Shown here piece after piece: positions 13,226 through 27,600 of a stretch of DNA of 64,000 bases. Each line of letters begins with the position of its first letter. Within the stretch, counting starts at the first letter, position 1. This DNA is from Dioscorea cayenensis subsp. rotundata. Its lineage: Eukaryota > Streptophyta > Magnoliopsida > Dioscoreales > Dioscoreaceae. The DNA lies in the NCBI RefSeq assembly GCF_009730915.1, contig NW_024088478.1, positions 35,404 to 99,403 of the forward strand. The letters run 5' to 3'. The position numbers and the translations under genes are program-made. A model generated the notes under the pieces. The model was given only the letters and a program-made list of their open reading frames with translations. It was not told where the DNA came from and did no database searches.

Positions 13226-14722
13226 GGTTTTGGTGCTCTAATGGCGCGCTAGGGTTTCTCGAGGGTTTTGGAAACGAAGGGCTTCGTTGGAACGCACTCA
13301 TGAGAGTCTCACGTTCTTCGCACGTGACTCGCTGGCGCGAACCATCATAGTGTGCCACGTGAGTCTGGCTCATTGGGAGTATTTGCACATTGCTCCCTGG
13401 CATGTTCTTTAATAACATTTTGACCCTCCATTCTAGTGATAATTCTGAAAAATATTATTTTAAATGAGTTTTTACAAAAATAAATAAATAAATAAATTCC
13501 TGAAATATTTTTATATTTTAAACTCAAATTATATATTAACGCTTTATGTTAAAAAAAAAATTGTTGTGTTTTATGATCTCTTAAGTTTTTATGTGTTCAT
13601 GAATTATTTTGATTTAATTATTTTTTGTGTTTGAGGAGCTATTCCATTGATTTTGTGTTTTTTTTTCGATACAAATACAATTAAGTCACAGGCCAGTGTT
13701 AGACGCATAGGAGAAGTTGAGCTATATAACACTTGTACCCTTCATCTGTTCGAGTTAGAATTTGAGCCTATTTCATCATCATGACGACAAACATCATATG
13801 TAGACAGGCCAATGCTAATAAGACCAAATGATATCTGTGCATTGGTTTTATTTTTAACAATTATACTTGAAAAACAAATGTTGCATGTACTAATATAGAG
13901 TTAATATCTCAACACACATGTGACTGCACCATACATGAGTGAGGTTAAACCCGTCTCCTCCACAAGAATACGAAGACCCTATACAAGAGATCCAGTGTCA
14001 ATATATATATATATATATTTAATACTAGACGATAAACACCACCATTTAAGGTTTATAGTCACGGAACGTGCACCGATGTAGAACATATCATCAAGCTTAA
14101 TAATATTGTGCCCTCATCTTACATAGATTTTGATCTTGGGTTTCTTTAAAATGAGAACCTTACACAAAAAAACACAGTCTTAATAGATCAAACGCTGTGC
14201 TAATAGACCAAGCTGTTGGTTCAATAAATCAAAACATCATTAGCCACCCTTGAAATTTGATATTTTTCAAAATATACTTATCATGTAAGAAAATTTAAAA
14301 AAGAATCCAAGGTTTATAAGCGAAAAAGAAATGGCATGTGCATTTTAGTCATGGTCGTTGTTGTGGTAGGAATGATCACAGTGCCACGTCAGCAGTGTCT
14401 TTTTCGGGTTTATAATCTCGGATCCAAGGGCGTAGCAATCCGACCCGTTAAGGAATAGTCCAAAGACTCCTCCGCTCCGGCCATCGTCCCCTTCTCTCGC
14501 CTTCTCCACCACCGCCTCTCCTCTCCAAGCCTCGATCCAAGAATCCCAAAGATCTCTGGTATTTTGAATCCATGCAGATCTAGATCTTTTGTTTTTCGAT
14601 GTTTTCTCGTTGTTTGATCTGTTGTTTGATCGTTTCTTGATCTGAAATTTGATGAATTTTGATGTAGATCTCGAGTCTGATGATGATTCAGTTGTTGTTG
14701 ATGTTTTGTAGTTGTGGAGAGG
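13226..14722. promoter_or_regulatory. Divergent promoter region with two G-boxes
   Basis: This gap separates two divergently transcribed genes, the release factor (start 13225, minus) and FAM91 (start 14723, plus). Two perfect CACGTG G-boxes lie at 13321-13326 and 13356-13361, about 100-135 bases upstream of the release-factor ATG. G-boxes bind bZIP and bHLH factors in plants. The middle (13400-14400) is AT-rich, holds an (AT)n run near 14001-14018, and has no gene. A pyrimidine-rich stretch at 14460-14555 is the likely FAM91 5' leader, probably spliced from near 14558 to an acceptor (TTTTGTAG) at about 14711. Confidence 0.55.
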
Positions 14723-17700
14723 ATGCATCGCGTTCCGGCGACGATTGAGGAGCAGCTGATCTTGAAGGCGATAAGGGAGGAATGCCCTTGGGAGAACCTC
14801 CCCAAGCGTCTGCAGTCCACTCTTGCATCCAAGGAAGAGTGGCACCGGAGGTTTGGTTTCTTTTTCCATTGTGTTCTTGTTTCTTTTCTATGTTTCTCGA
14901 TGTCATTGTCTTTATATCCAATGGATTCTTTGAATTATCAAGTGTTTAGGTAGTAGAGAAAGTTACGACATTATGATGCATGAGGTTGGCTTGTGCAAGC
15001 TTGGGATTTGCTCGATCTAGATGTGATGTTTGTGCTGGAATGGTTAAAGTAATTTTTGTTGTGACATGGATAATGATGAGAACTTACTGGATGGGCAGTG
15101 CTCAATTATGTACTGTGAAATATCTTGTATAATTCTAACTATTAAGTATATTAGAATGTCTGCCATGAGACAGTTCCATTGTAATATTGTGCTATTGGAT
15201 TTTCTGTATCTAGTGTAGCACTAATTTTAACCGGATTAATAAATGTAAGAGTTTTCTTAATTGATTATATTATGTTTTAACTCTTGTCTAGGTAACAAGT
15301 CTTGTAATCTTTATGCTCAAATTTTGGTCATGGGAGATATCTGTAACTTGCTAGTTTTCAGCTTTCAGCATGCCAAAATAAATAATCCAAGAGTATGCAT
15401 TTCTTTTTTGTTAAGATGAAATCTTTAGATTTTTTGTAGTATCTTGTGTCTTACACTAAGGTGCACAGATTTGTAGGGTTACTGTATCAACATGATGGCT
15501 CAAATATGTTAGTCTTTTGGCTGGCTGGCTGCCTGCCTGCATTCAAACATATTCCTTCAAAGTTGCATGTTTTTTATATAACTAATGTTGTTTTCACTCT
15601 TGATACTGTTTAATTTGTCACCCCTTTATATCAGATAAATAGCCTTTAGAGTTTCTTATTATTAGTATTTTTTTAAATCCCCTGAAGTAGATGTTCCTGC
15701 CATGTATGCATTTGTGGAATTTTTGTGTAATCAAATTCAAGGTCTGTGAGATTGAAAATAAAATTTCTGGTTTACTCCTCCATGAGTGCAGGATAATAGA
15801 CTATTGCATTAAAAAACGATTGCAGTGGAATACTTGTTTTGCACGTAAAGTGTGCAAAGAAGGAGAATACTATGAGGAGATGATGCGTTATTTGCGTAAG
15901 AACCTTGCAGTATGTATCGAACCTTCTTTTTGTCTACTTGATCACATATTATTTTTTTTTTAGCAGTGTCTTGTGATTCCCATATTTGTTTCTCTCATTT
16001 GGAAAATGGATAACTTTCATATGCTTCTATTTTTTTATTGACTTTTTCTTTTTGTTCACTTACTGAAATTGAAGCCGCCTTTAAACACAAATTTTTCATG
16101 CATTTGTCAAGCAGTGGTAATAGTTATATTTTTACCTTCTTGCATGACTATTTTTTCTTTCTGTAAGTTTCATTTTAACATTTTCAATTTAATTTGTTGG
16201 CAGCTATTTCCTTATCATCTGGCAGAATATGTTTGCCGAGTTATGAGGGTTTCACCATTCAAGTATTACTGCGATATGATCTTTGAAGTTATGAAAAGTG
16301 GTAATTCCTATGCTTAGATGTACATAATCATTTACTGATCACTGGTGACGAGCTGCTTGCATCATATGGCGAACACGTTTGAACTTCTTTAAAAACTACA
16401 TTTTGACATATTGAGGATATAAATATTGAAGTTTGGTTGTTAGAATCTCATTTGTCATTTTCATGACTGGGTTGAGAACTAAATCTCTCATGTCAAACTT
16501 ATCAAAGAACTATAATTGTTGAGCCAAATTTAGAGTTGTATAACTCATTTTTGTTAGTGTTTTGCATCTTAATGACCAATTTAAAATGTAAATAAAAAAA
16601 ACAGCATAAATTCTTATTTTCTGCTTTTTCAATTTGTGACTACAATGTAATCATTGTTTCAATATGATCAAGTTGATAAAATAGTATTTGCAGCACATTA
16701 CTCACTTTTATGTGATAATTAAATTTAGCAGAACCTTGCATCAAATTGTGCCATGACTTTGCTGCCTCTCTTGCAGAACAACCATATGACAGCATCCCTA
16801 ATTTCAGTGCTGCTGATTCATTACGACTTACAGGAATAGGAAGAAATGAGTTTATTGACATAATGAATAAGTGCAGATCGAAGGTATTGGTTTGTGCGTT
16901 CTTTTTAGCCTACATAAACTTGCTTATATCAAAGTTGCAGGCTATTTCCTTATAGTTTTCAGCACTAATGTTGTCAGTACCTTTCAAATATCTATCTTGA
17001 TGCACATTACCCTCATCTTTGTCCTTGTTAGTGCAGCATAATGTGCTCAATTGGTTTTAAGAAGTCAATAAATTTTCCTGTTTTAATAGGTTTTGTGCAG
17101 CGCGCATGGCCTATCTGTCATGTAGAATTAACTTGCAACTGCTTATTTTATAGTTTATGTATGTAGTTTACTTTCAGCTATCACGTATGCAGTGGTTCCG
17201 CCATCTTAAGGCTACCATTTCTTTCTGCAACCTTCACTACACTTCTGCATCAGTTTCAGTTGTCATGTCACATCCATGTTGATTTCATGCGATCTTATGT
17301 TTTGCTTACTACTTAATTCTTAAGTTAGTTACCTGCAGGTGCCCATTTATAAATAATATTAATTATTTTGGAGTATTAGCATATATTTATGTAAATATTT
17401 CTATTTTTTTAATAAAATTTTGAAAGATAAGTTGGTGAGATAACTCCTAGCCCCAAGTCGTGTGATTGGTTGAAGGATTGGGTGATAAAATGAGATAAAA
17501 TAGTTTACCACCCTAGATGTATTACCAGGAGCGCCCAATGTTTTCATACTAGGCTATGTATATTTTCTATAGATAGAGTATGATAAGTTGAAATCATTGG
17601 TTCACCTGTTTGCACATGATCTTATTTTAATTTATTTATTTGAAAATTAAAGTTTTGAATTATCTTATTTTTTATCTTTTTAAAATGAATGGTTTTTATA

Positions 17701-20700
17701 TTTTTCCTATCTTTATAATTTGATTATTATCTTTTAAGTCTTTTAATAATGACTTGTCGTGATTTTAAAATTCCTATTTATTGTAATTTAGATTTTGGTA
17801 TGATTTAAATTTAAATTCTTTGTTTTAAACTCTATTTTTCGTAATGAAAACGTGTGTTATTACAATGGTCTCTACCTTTCTAAAAATAATAGAATTCAAA
17901 GTGCTTATATGTATGAATATACCTAAAAAAACGCTTGTCTTACGAAAAATGTTCACCATCCTTCTAAATATCAATATGATTCACATGTCTACATTTTTAC
18001 ACATACACACATGTGCATATATAAATATATATATAGTCATATATATTAACTGCCATGTGTATGTTTCCAGTTTTCATTGAATTCAAGTGTCATATACTCT
18101 CTAATACTTGGATACTTGACATGTGTACTTGTGTCCAGTAACACTGAATGGCACCTAACTTATTGATGTATAGTTCAGATAGATGGGGAACCCTTGATGC
18201 GCTGAATTTTCGGAATAATCTAAAGTTTTCAATGATGCACAAATATATTTATATAATGTATGTTACTCATGAAGTGTTCTATGATTCATTATATTCCCTT
18301 GTATTAAATATTTTATGCAGGAAGGCAAAGTACCATGGAAAATTCTTGAAGTTCGTTGCATGCAATTTTTTTAAAATATTTTGAGCTCTTTCTAGGTAGA
18401 GTTTTTATTGCATTGACTCCTGCTTTTGGTTTTGGAGATTTCCAGAAAATTATGTGGAAACTGAATAAGTCAATTGCAAAAGAGTTGCTGCCCACACAGC
18501 CCGTGGACTTTTCAATCGAACCATGGTGGGGTGTTTGCCTGGTTAACTTTACTTTGGAGGAGTTTAAGGTAAACTTCTCATTGGTTATCAAATGGCATCT
18601 GCTTGTTTGTAGAAATGAATGCTTGATCAGTGATTGCATTTGAGATGGCATCCCATATAAAGATGTGCAATCTTAGAAATCATTCTTGATGTAATGAACT
18701 AGAAAGAAAGTAATGCCATGCAGAAACTCACTGAAGAAGAAATGGCAACAATTGACAAAGTTTGCAAGGAAGAAGCAAACTCATTTGTTCTCTTCGATCC
18801 TAATATTATACAAGGGCTCTTCCGGAGAGGACTGATCTACTTTGATGTACCTGTATTTCCTGATGATCGTTTTAAAGGTAGGTTGCAGATCTGCAGTCTT
18901 TTTTAATAATATTTTTCTATGCAATTTGTAAATGTAGTCTCTATGTTATAAAGTTTTGTTATTATTGAGAATAACTTTTTCTTCATGTTTTTGTATAACT
19001 CCAGCTGTTGAACGTAGTAATTATTAGGTCCATATATCTCAAAGTTGTTGAATCCATAAGTATATTTTAGGAGCATCTCGGTTTCTCTTGAGAATGCATG
19101 CAAGTTTTGCTGTATACGGGAACAACAGTCACAATGTTGTCTAATTTATTAATTTGTGGTTTAGAAGTCATTTTGTTTACCCATATATTTCTTGAAATTA
19201 CAGCCTAGGGACAATGAGCGAAGCCACTAATTTTAAAAAAATATGAGCTATTCCTGTCAGTAAAAATTAGTTTATTCTGTGTTTTATCTGATGCTTAAAA
19301 AGTTGCCTAGGCTTTAGAGTTTGATCTTTTTGTCCTTGAGCTTAAGATTCATGCCCCAATGATCTGTTTAGGTAAAGGCTTTCTTAAAAAAATAAAATTT
19401 AAAATAATTAGCATCACCGATCACCTAGACACTTTCCTAATCTAATTTATAGTTGTCCACTGAAAGTGTATCAGGCTTAGATTTTCAATTATTCTATTTG
19501 TGGATTTCTGTTGGTGTTCTTTAAATATCATCTTGTGGTTGTTTATTCATTTCATATGAGAAAGCTATGTATTGATTCCTTTTCCCATCTATAATAAGAT
19601 CAACAGTTTTTAATGAAGACTATTGATTTGACAGCATAGAGATAGATATGAAATTCTCTTTTCCTGCATTTGATGCTTTTCAATTTTGTTACCTTTCATT
19701 GTGTGTATTGAATGATTACACTGATTCAGTTTCCAGGCTGGAAGGTTTCGTATCTAACAGGGAACAGTCTTATGAAGATCCCATCGAGGAGTAAGTTCCC
19801 TGGATTCTAAAGACTACCTTTGGAATGTACGCTCTAACAATTGTTTCTGTTCCTGACTTGAATAAATTGTATATGCTTAGATCATGTTTAGATTTTGCAT
19901 ATTAGTAATGTCTTATATGACATAACTATGATCCAGGCTACTCTATGCTGTTTTTGTGGTATCAAGTGAGAATGCAACTGTTGCTGAATTGGCTGCAACA
20001 TTGCAAGCTGACCTCTTCCAGCTACAGGCTGCTGCATCTTTTGCCTGCCGCTTGGGTTGGGCCATAAAGCTTATAGATCCAGAATCTGTACTTCAGGAAT
20101 TGAATATACCAGGCTCTCCCAGTAGTTTACTCAGTGATGATGAGGATGGTTCGAATGTAAGCTTGAACTCAGAGAGTGTTGGTCAACAAGGTCGTGGTCC
20201 TTTGGCGGAACGGCGCAGACCAGTTTCTGGAACCGCCCATGCTGCATTTGTTGTGGATGCTAACATAACATCGTATCTGATGATGGGTTCTCTTTCTCCA
20301 GGTTCAGTCTTTTCTTTTCATACTGAAGATTTTACATACTAGTTTCTTGCCCACACTAATACGTGGTCTAAATTGGCCACTTAAACCCTCAGACACATTA
20401 ACTCTCCAACTACACATTTTGACACTACAATGTATCAAATCTTGTTGGCATCCCCCATCTTTATTGCCTGATGTTTCACAAGACAAAATGTAAGAAACAA
20501 GATCTTGCAAACTTTTAGTTTAATGTCCAATAAGGCACATATAGGCGTTTGTTAAGATGCTGCTCATCTGTCTCTCTAATTTTTCTTTTCTATTGCAGGA
20601 TTAAAATCTCATGCTGTTACATTATATGAAGCTGGAAAGTTGGGTGATTCTAGTATTGCAGAACTTTGCAAAGATCTTACCACTTTGGAAGGAAAAAGAT

Positions 20701-23517
20701 TTGAGGGTGAATTGCAGGAATTTGCAAACCATGCATTTAGTCTTAGGTGTGTTCTAGAGTGTCTTCAAAGTGGAGGATTGGCCACAAATGAAGTAGGTGA
20801 TATAATTGGTAATCAAATTGATAAGCAGCTGCCAGTGGCTGATGAGGCAAGTTCCCTTATATCTGATATCAAAATAGTTCCGGAATCTTACGATTCTGGA
20901 GCAAATGAAACAGGCTCTGATGCTCCACAGCCATTTCTTGATTCTTTTGGAACAACAGGCTCTGATGCTGTTAGCATCGATGATGGTTCATCTATAAGTT
21001 TTTCTTCTAAAGATGGTAGCAGTGGACCAATTAATGATTTTCTGGTAAAGGATCAAGATAATGTTATACTGTCAGAAGCTCCAAATAATGATAAAGGCCC
21101 ATTGAAGAAGAAAAGGAAATACGGGGTTGATGTTCTCAGGTGTGAAAGTCTGGCTGCTTTAGCACCAGCAACATTAGAACGACTATTTCTCAGGGATTAT
21201 GACATTATTGTTTCTATGGTCCCACTTCCTTCTTCATCAGTGTTACCTGGTCCTTCAGGTCCCGTCCATTTTGGTCCACCTTCTTATTCTTCGATGACAC
21301 CTTGGATGAAGCTAGTTTTATATACAACCATGGAGAGTGGACCATTGTCAGTTGTTTTGATGAAAGGCCAGTGTTTGCGAATGCTCCCTATACCATTAGC
21401 TGGTTGTGAGAAGGCCCTAATTTGGTCTTGGGATGGATCTACCATTGGCGGACTAGGAGGCAAGTTTGAAGGAAATTTGGTTGATGGTAATGTCTTATTA
21501 CATTGTTTAAATTCCATGCTCAAATACTCGGCTGTGTTAGTACAGCCTCTGAGCAAATGTGATCTTGATGGGTCTGAAAAGATTGTTACAGCAGATATTG
21601 CACTACCTATTCAGAACTTTGGCAGTTCTATAGCTCAAAGTGGAATAGAGATGGGACAGTACCCTGAAGAAAATGCATCTTTCAGTTCATTGTTGAGTGC
21701 TTTCTCCAGCAAATTTGAACTGTTAACGGTGGGTTATATACGCCTATTAAGACTTGGAAAGGAAAGAGAATCTGACATGTTTCTTCCTGATGATAAAAAA
21801 TATGAATGGGTTCCTTTAAGCTTGGAATTTGGAATCCCTTTATTCAATCCAAATCTGTGTCGGAGGATTTGTGAAAGGGTGGTTTCATCGCATTTGCTTC
21901 AAACAGACTTGTTTGCCAAGCACCATGATTCCATGCAGAGTTTGAGGAAGATGTTGCGAGAAATTTGTTCAGAGTATCAAGCAACAGGCCCTAGTGCAAA
22001 GCATTTTTACCACAGAGAACCTATAAAGGAACCATCTCGTCAATTGATGAATTATGCCAGTGGAAGGTGGAGTCCACGTGATCCTTCTACGCCGATATCT
22101 GAAGCCTCTAGTGAACACCAGAGACTCAAACTTGCTAACCGACAGCGTCCCAGGACTGAAGTTCTAAGTTTTGATGGAAGTATTCTAAGGTATGCTTTTA
22201 GCCTTTTACCAAAATTGTAGCATTTTTGTGTTTTGTGTGTTTAGGTGTAGATGTACACATGAAATTGGAGATGCTGCAAAAGAACTCAACTAAAGAGACT
22301 AACAAATACTTTTTCCCCCTTTCAGCTAGTTACATGAATCTTTTTGAATAAGGAAACTATCCTGCATCCTGTAATATTCTCATCTATACGGGCTTCATTT
22401 GGTTTGATAGTTAAAGTTAAGTGGGTTGATTATATAGTTGTTCGACTTACTGCAGGATAAGGGTATGATGAAGGGTGGATGTAGTGGAAAAGAATAGCAA
22501 CCTACTGTTGTATATATCCAGCCATGTTCAGTTAAATCTGAAATAAAAGTGAATATTCCATAAAAAAATTTCCAAATAAATGTAGATGTCTTGTATGTTG
22601 CCACTTATGTCAGGCCATAAAATTATGAATATGATATTCTGAGTGTTTCCCTTTCTCAGCCACAAAAGCACACAAAAAAAGCACACAACTTTCTATCCAT
22701 TCAGTGATGCTACCAGTTTTGCACTTGCTATGCTGTTGAATGACTAAAAATGTTTGCTTGCAGATCATATGCACTTGCTCCAGTATATGAGGCTGCAACG
22801 AGGCCTATTGAAGAATCTTCTTCTGCAAATGCATCAAAACCTGAATCAGATGATACAGAAACTAAAGAAGTTGTGCTCCCGGGCGTTAATCTGTTGTTTG
22901 ACGGCTCTCAATTGCATCCATTTGATATAGCTGCTTGTTTGCAAGCCCGTCAACCTATCGCTTTGATAGCAGAAGCTTCTGAAGCTTCTGCCTATGTGCA
23001 GACAAACAGGGCATTGTGATTACACTGTTCTTTCAAATGATAATATAAAGCCGGCAGATGAACCAGCATTCACCACCCTGATAATATCTTTACCTCCTGG
23101 TTATTGTTCACTGGTCTGGATCTCTTTATCATCAAGGATTGGTGGTACATGTTTTTGAGTGTGTTGCAGCTGAGGCATGACAAAACTCTTACTTATTCAG
23201 GTTACTCCAGGTATTTACTTTATGTGAAGGTTTCTAGCTTATAATTTGAGAGTTTACACACTCAAATATATGTGCCAAATATTTAGGTTTTGAGAACTCA
23301 GGCTTGAGTTAGGCAGTAAAAGCTTAAGAGTTAGCTCGAAATTTCCAACTTTTACTGAGCCAAGCTTGAGTCTTAACACGAATAGCTTGATCAATTGACA
23401 ACTTTTAATCATGACCAAATTAGAGATGAAATTAACTTTTTTTTATTTGGTTATATTTGTTGCAGGACCTCTAACTATGAATATGCTATTTTCCTGCAAC
23501 GATTTGGCCATAACTGA
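14723..23517 (+). CDS. FAM91 family protein (FAM91A1 homologue), C-terminus frameshifted
   Basis: Exons: 14723-14850, 15792-15909, 16204-16300, 16777-16883, 18446-18568, 18724-18877, 19730-19790, 19937-20301, 20599-22189, 22764-23210 and 23466-23517. The start is the ATG giving [20 protein letters not shown]; this and [12 protein letters not shown] match the family N-terminus. The N-terminal FAM91 domain covers roughly residues 8-310 (for example [17 protein letters not shown] and [18 protein letters not shown]). The C-terminal domain follows an acidic linker (LLSDDEDGS) and includes [19 protein letters not shown]. In animals FAM91A1 works with TBC1D23 and WDR11 to capture endosome-derived vesicles at the trans-Golgi; the plant role is inferred. 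As written, translation stops at 23017-23019 (999 residues). One surplus base near 23009-23011 and one missing T near 23152-23156 would extend it to 1,080 residues. The last two junctions are the least certain. Confidence 0.9.
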
Positions 23518-24110
23518 ATGCAGAAAACAACAGTTCATCATAGCCAGCTCTCTGTTGTGAGTTTTGAATTGCAAGTATATACTATATAATATATAAAGTT
23601 ATTACCATGTGTGGTCTAATATATATCTTGCAGTGGATGAACAATTCTCTGTTGATCTCCAATCCCCACAATGATGTGTTTTGCTTCTTCTTTTTTTCTT
23701 TTTTCTTTTTTTTTTGTACTTTCATCATGGTATTGTTTTTTGTTTTTTTCAATTAATTTACACTTTTGTTTGTTATCTGCAAATTCTTAATCGATCTTAT
23801 TTTGCCGAGTCAACAGACAGCTTGTTTCTATTCATCGAATGTTTGAATCGGTATTGTTCTACTGCAGCTGTATACTTGTTTTACACCGCACGAGCAATTG
23901 CATATTGTTTTTTCCATTTCAGATAATATATTTGGCTTAATATCCACATTCACTGGTTTAAAAGAAAAAATTCCTGTTTCCTGACAGAATCTACCATGCT
24001 TTGGAAAGAAGCTGTGATACTGAATCCAAAATCAAACTTCCATTTATACATATATTGCAATGGTTTTCAAGAAATACATTTTACAAAATACAAGTAAATT
24101 GCAAGTTGGA

Positions 24111-24132
24111 AACAACAACAACAACAACAACA
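24111..24132. repeat. (AAC)n microsatellite
   Basis: About seven AAC units, followed by AAG-type variants, lie between the convergent FAM91 and PPP4R3 genes. Confidence 0.9.
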
Positions 24133-24639
24133 AGAAGAACAAGATTACACTCATGCCTTAAAACAAGAGAATAAAAAGTGAATGTGTAAAAGCTATACAA
24201 TACAATGAATTACATTGTCCACTGAATTATTTGTGATAGAAAAATTCTCCAACCTTCATTCACACTGCACTCACCTATATTGTAAAAGCCCTAGCCACCC
24301 CCCAAAAAAATTTTAGCAAACAGGGGTAAAAATTGACAAGCATGCGAGAAGATAAATGAGTGTTAAATCTGATGAATATTGTACACACAAGTGATATGCA
24401 GGCCCATCAAAGGTCTGTTGATTTACCACCTTAAACCTAATTTGGAAACCATCCCATGAGGATGAGAAACAGTATAACCTGGTCAGCTAGTATCACTTTG
24501 TAAATTGTACCTTGAATCAAGCTGCCATATACTGTACAGAGGTCTAGCAATGTCGACTTTGCGTCCTATATATTTTGACACCAGTGTGGTTGCCTCTGAT
24601 TAAAAATGGCGTAAATGATACCAATAAGAAAACGGCTGG

Positions 24640-24690
24640 GTGTGGGTGTATGTGTGTGTGGGTGTTGGTGTGGGTGTGGGTGGGGTGTAT
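24640..24690. repeat. GT-rich minisatellite in the PPP4R3 3' UTR
   Basis: Imperfect GGGTGT/GTGTGG units run to within a few bases of the PPP4R3 stop codon. On the gene strand this is a CA/CCAC-rich tract at the very start of the 3' UTR. Confidence 0.8.
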
Positions 24691-24695
24691 GACCC

Positions 24696-27600
24696 CTATC
24701 TTACAGAATAGGGCTCTGAATTTGCACTATTGACAACCATTTCTGGTGAGGAACTGCTCACCGGCGTCAATGGGCAATCTTCTATGTTTGGTTGTTTAAT
24801 ATCAGCAGTCTCAGGGAGACAATTATGTTGACTACATGCAGCTGGATTTTCTTTTTCATTTTCATTGGAGTGTTTATCTGAATTACCTTTGTCTGATTGG
24901 ATTTGAGGGGTTATGTTGGGTGATTGCACCGTGTTGATGGTATTATCAGTGCAACTGCTAGGTGAACTGGTAGTAGTGGCATTTGCCTGACTGTCATCAC
25001 CTGACCATTGATCCAGCCTCTGTTTCTTAGACAACTCTAGCTCGTCTTTAATCTCAACCTTGGAAACTGATTTACGTTTTGACTTTGCAGGCTTGCGGTT
25101 TTCATTGTCTCCTGTAGATGCTTCAGACCTTCTAGGAGGCTTGTGGTTATCTTCATCTTCTTCATCATCATCATCCTCATAGTCAACAAGTCCACCAGAT
25201 AAAGGCCTGAGCAAGGGATGATAGGTTAAATGAATGACATTTAAAGGATTTACTCCACATGCAGAAAAGCTCCAAAATTTGTTCATATTCAACAAAAAAA
25301 CAACGTCGCTATTAAATAGAAAATGAATTGAGGAATGCCTAACAGACAAAGAGCTAGAATTTATTAGTTCTGATGGGTGAACTTTGTTGTGCATGTCGGT
25401 CATGTCTATGTAACAAATGACCAGAAGCTGAATATACTTCTGATTTTCAGAGCATATATTAGTTAAGCTAATTGGGCGAGCTCTCATGAAAAAAACAAAG
25501 CATCCAGTTAAGCAAACCTGTTCTCTTTGAAGTAGTAGGTTTCTTCCTTCTCAAGAGCTTGCTCATCTATCCTTCTTTTAGTGCCTGCTGCGTTAGCAGT
25601 GTTCTTGATACCAAAATTCTCAAGTGACTGTCAATGCAATGAAGAAACAGAAGCAAATGAGCATTAACTTGGCAACAATACTGTAATCTATAATGATCTA
25701 AATAAAAGTCATCTGAAAAGGCACAATTTCACCTGCTCATATTTAGTTCTAAAAGCTCTGATAGACCCCTAAGTGCTGAAATTTCATAAGCCGCTCCCAG
25801 AAAGAATCAAATATATATACAATCAGTGTTTTATAGTTCTCCTGCACATTTTCTAGCAGGAGTTAGAGACCATGCATCCAGCAGGATACCTCTGGAATAA
25901 TATACAAAGAAAATCCATGTAGAAATTATACCTTATGGATGTGCTCAAAAAGTTCAAGGACTACAGAGTGTAGCATGTTATATCGATTCCCATTCTCAAA
26001 AAAAACATCCATGATTGGTTTCAGCAGGTTGTTTTTAACAATATGGCAATGAAGATGCTCATCCTGTAAATCAAAATGAGATACGTTCCAAACTATTAGC
26101 TGCCACAGGAAGAAAATCTGATCACAATACTGAAAAAATCAGCTAGTCAACAACATATTTGACAGGACATGAACTTATTACAAAATAACTATCAACTCCC
26201 TGAGTTTATACACAAGAACTAAAAGAAATACACACACCATGGACAACTGCAGTATAAGTAGGATCATTGCAATAAAAAAAAGCAGAGGAAAGAACAATCT
26301 AGTATTGCTGACAGCAGTATTGAGCTAAGCTCAAAAAATCTCCGGTTGAATAAATGTTAAAAAAAACCAATTTCATGAACATTGTCAACTGAAACTTGTA
26401 TCAAGGATGAACCATGTTGCACTCAATACCTACAGAAGTAAAAAATTAAGTTAACACTAAGAACTAGGAAATTTCTTTCGATTATACAGATGAATACACC
26501 TCAGCAACACAAATTTTTAACCTTGTTTCACAAATCCTGATATAAAAAGCAACAACCGGCATAAAATGAAGGGCAAACAACTCACATTCCGGGAAATAAT
26601 AGCTCGCATGAAGCGTACAGCTGCAATCACAAGGGATTTTTCTCTTCGATGAGTTAGAGACAACACTTTCTCAATAGCATTATTACTAAGAAAGCTGGAC
26701 CTATAAATCAAAATGCAAAAGTGTTACAGCAGGGAAAAATTCTTTGCAACAGACATCAGATATAAAGAACAACCTCAATTGCCACTTACTTTATTCTGTA
26801 GGGATGGTGAAGTACACAAAAGCATAGCAGTTCACAGATATTTGATAAAATTTCAGGTTTGGTGGCTGCATGAGGATGTAATCTCCCATAAGAGACTTTT
26901 GGAGGACAAGAAGATGCTATGACATCCATCAGCTGATCCAAATGCTTTTCATAGAATATCTCTACTATAATAATATCCCTCTGCAAAGAATATTCAATGT
27001 CCAACATAACCAGTTATATTTTTAATAAAAAAAATGAAATAACTAGAGGAAATCCAAAAGAATAGCAAAACCTAATTTAAGATGTAATTTCAGGTCATCA
27101 ATTTAAGCCAATGTTTAAGCAATAAAATATTCATCCGGTGATTTGAATCAATAAATTTGAGAGGTTGCAACAATGAAGAAGCAAATTTCTCCTCATTTTG
27201 TCACCATATAATATGGTAAAATCTGTGAGATTTTATCAAGTCCAAGTGTCTCAAACACCACATACTATAATATTAAATGACAATTGACACTACAGACATC
27301 TTAAATGAATCCTATTTATTATTAAAAGTAACGTGCAAAAGCAGTCCAAACAATGAAGTGAAAATATGGCAATGATGAGGTGGCAGTCAGGTTCTGGGTT
27401 AGTGGCTAAAACTCTAGGAGAGTGTGTTGCAAGCATCATGTGGTGGCATAAAGTAGCAGTAATAGGTAATAATGGTGCTTCACTCAACTTTATCTAAATT
27501 ATTCAGGTATTCCAACACTTTCCTCTACTTCTGTTTCTCGAATCAGCCAAATGTTTTTTTAGCTTTACCACTTAACAGCCATGTATTTTTGTATGTTTTA

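Larger units (their letters stand above)
23518..24695. other. Convergent 3'-3' intergenic region, FAM91 and PPP4R3
   Basis: This stretch lies between the inferred FAM91 end and the stop of the PPP4R3 gene on the other strand and holds their 3' UTRs. It contains an (AAC)n run and a GT-rich minisatellite. I find no gene in it. Confidence 0.6.

Noticed and set aside
25207..25487. N-terminal extension of the last PPP4R3 exon by an upstream in-frame ATG at 25487
   Set aside because: It reads through a good acceptor (TTGCTCAG at 25207) into intron; splicing at that acceptor joins in phase to the preceding exon.
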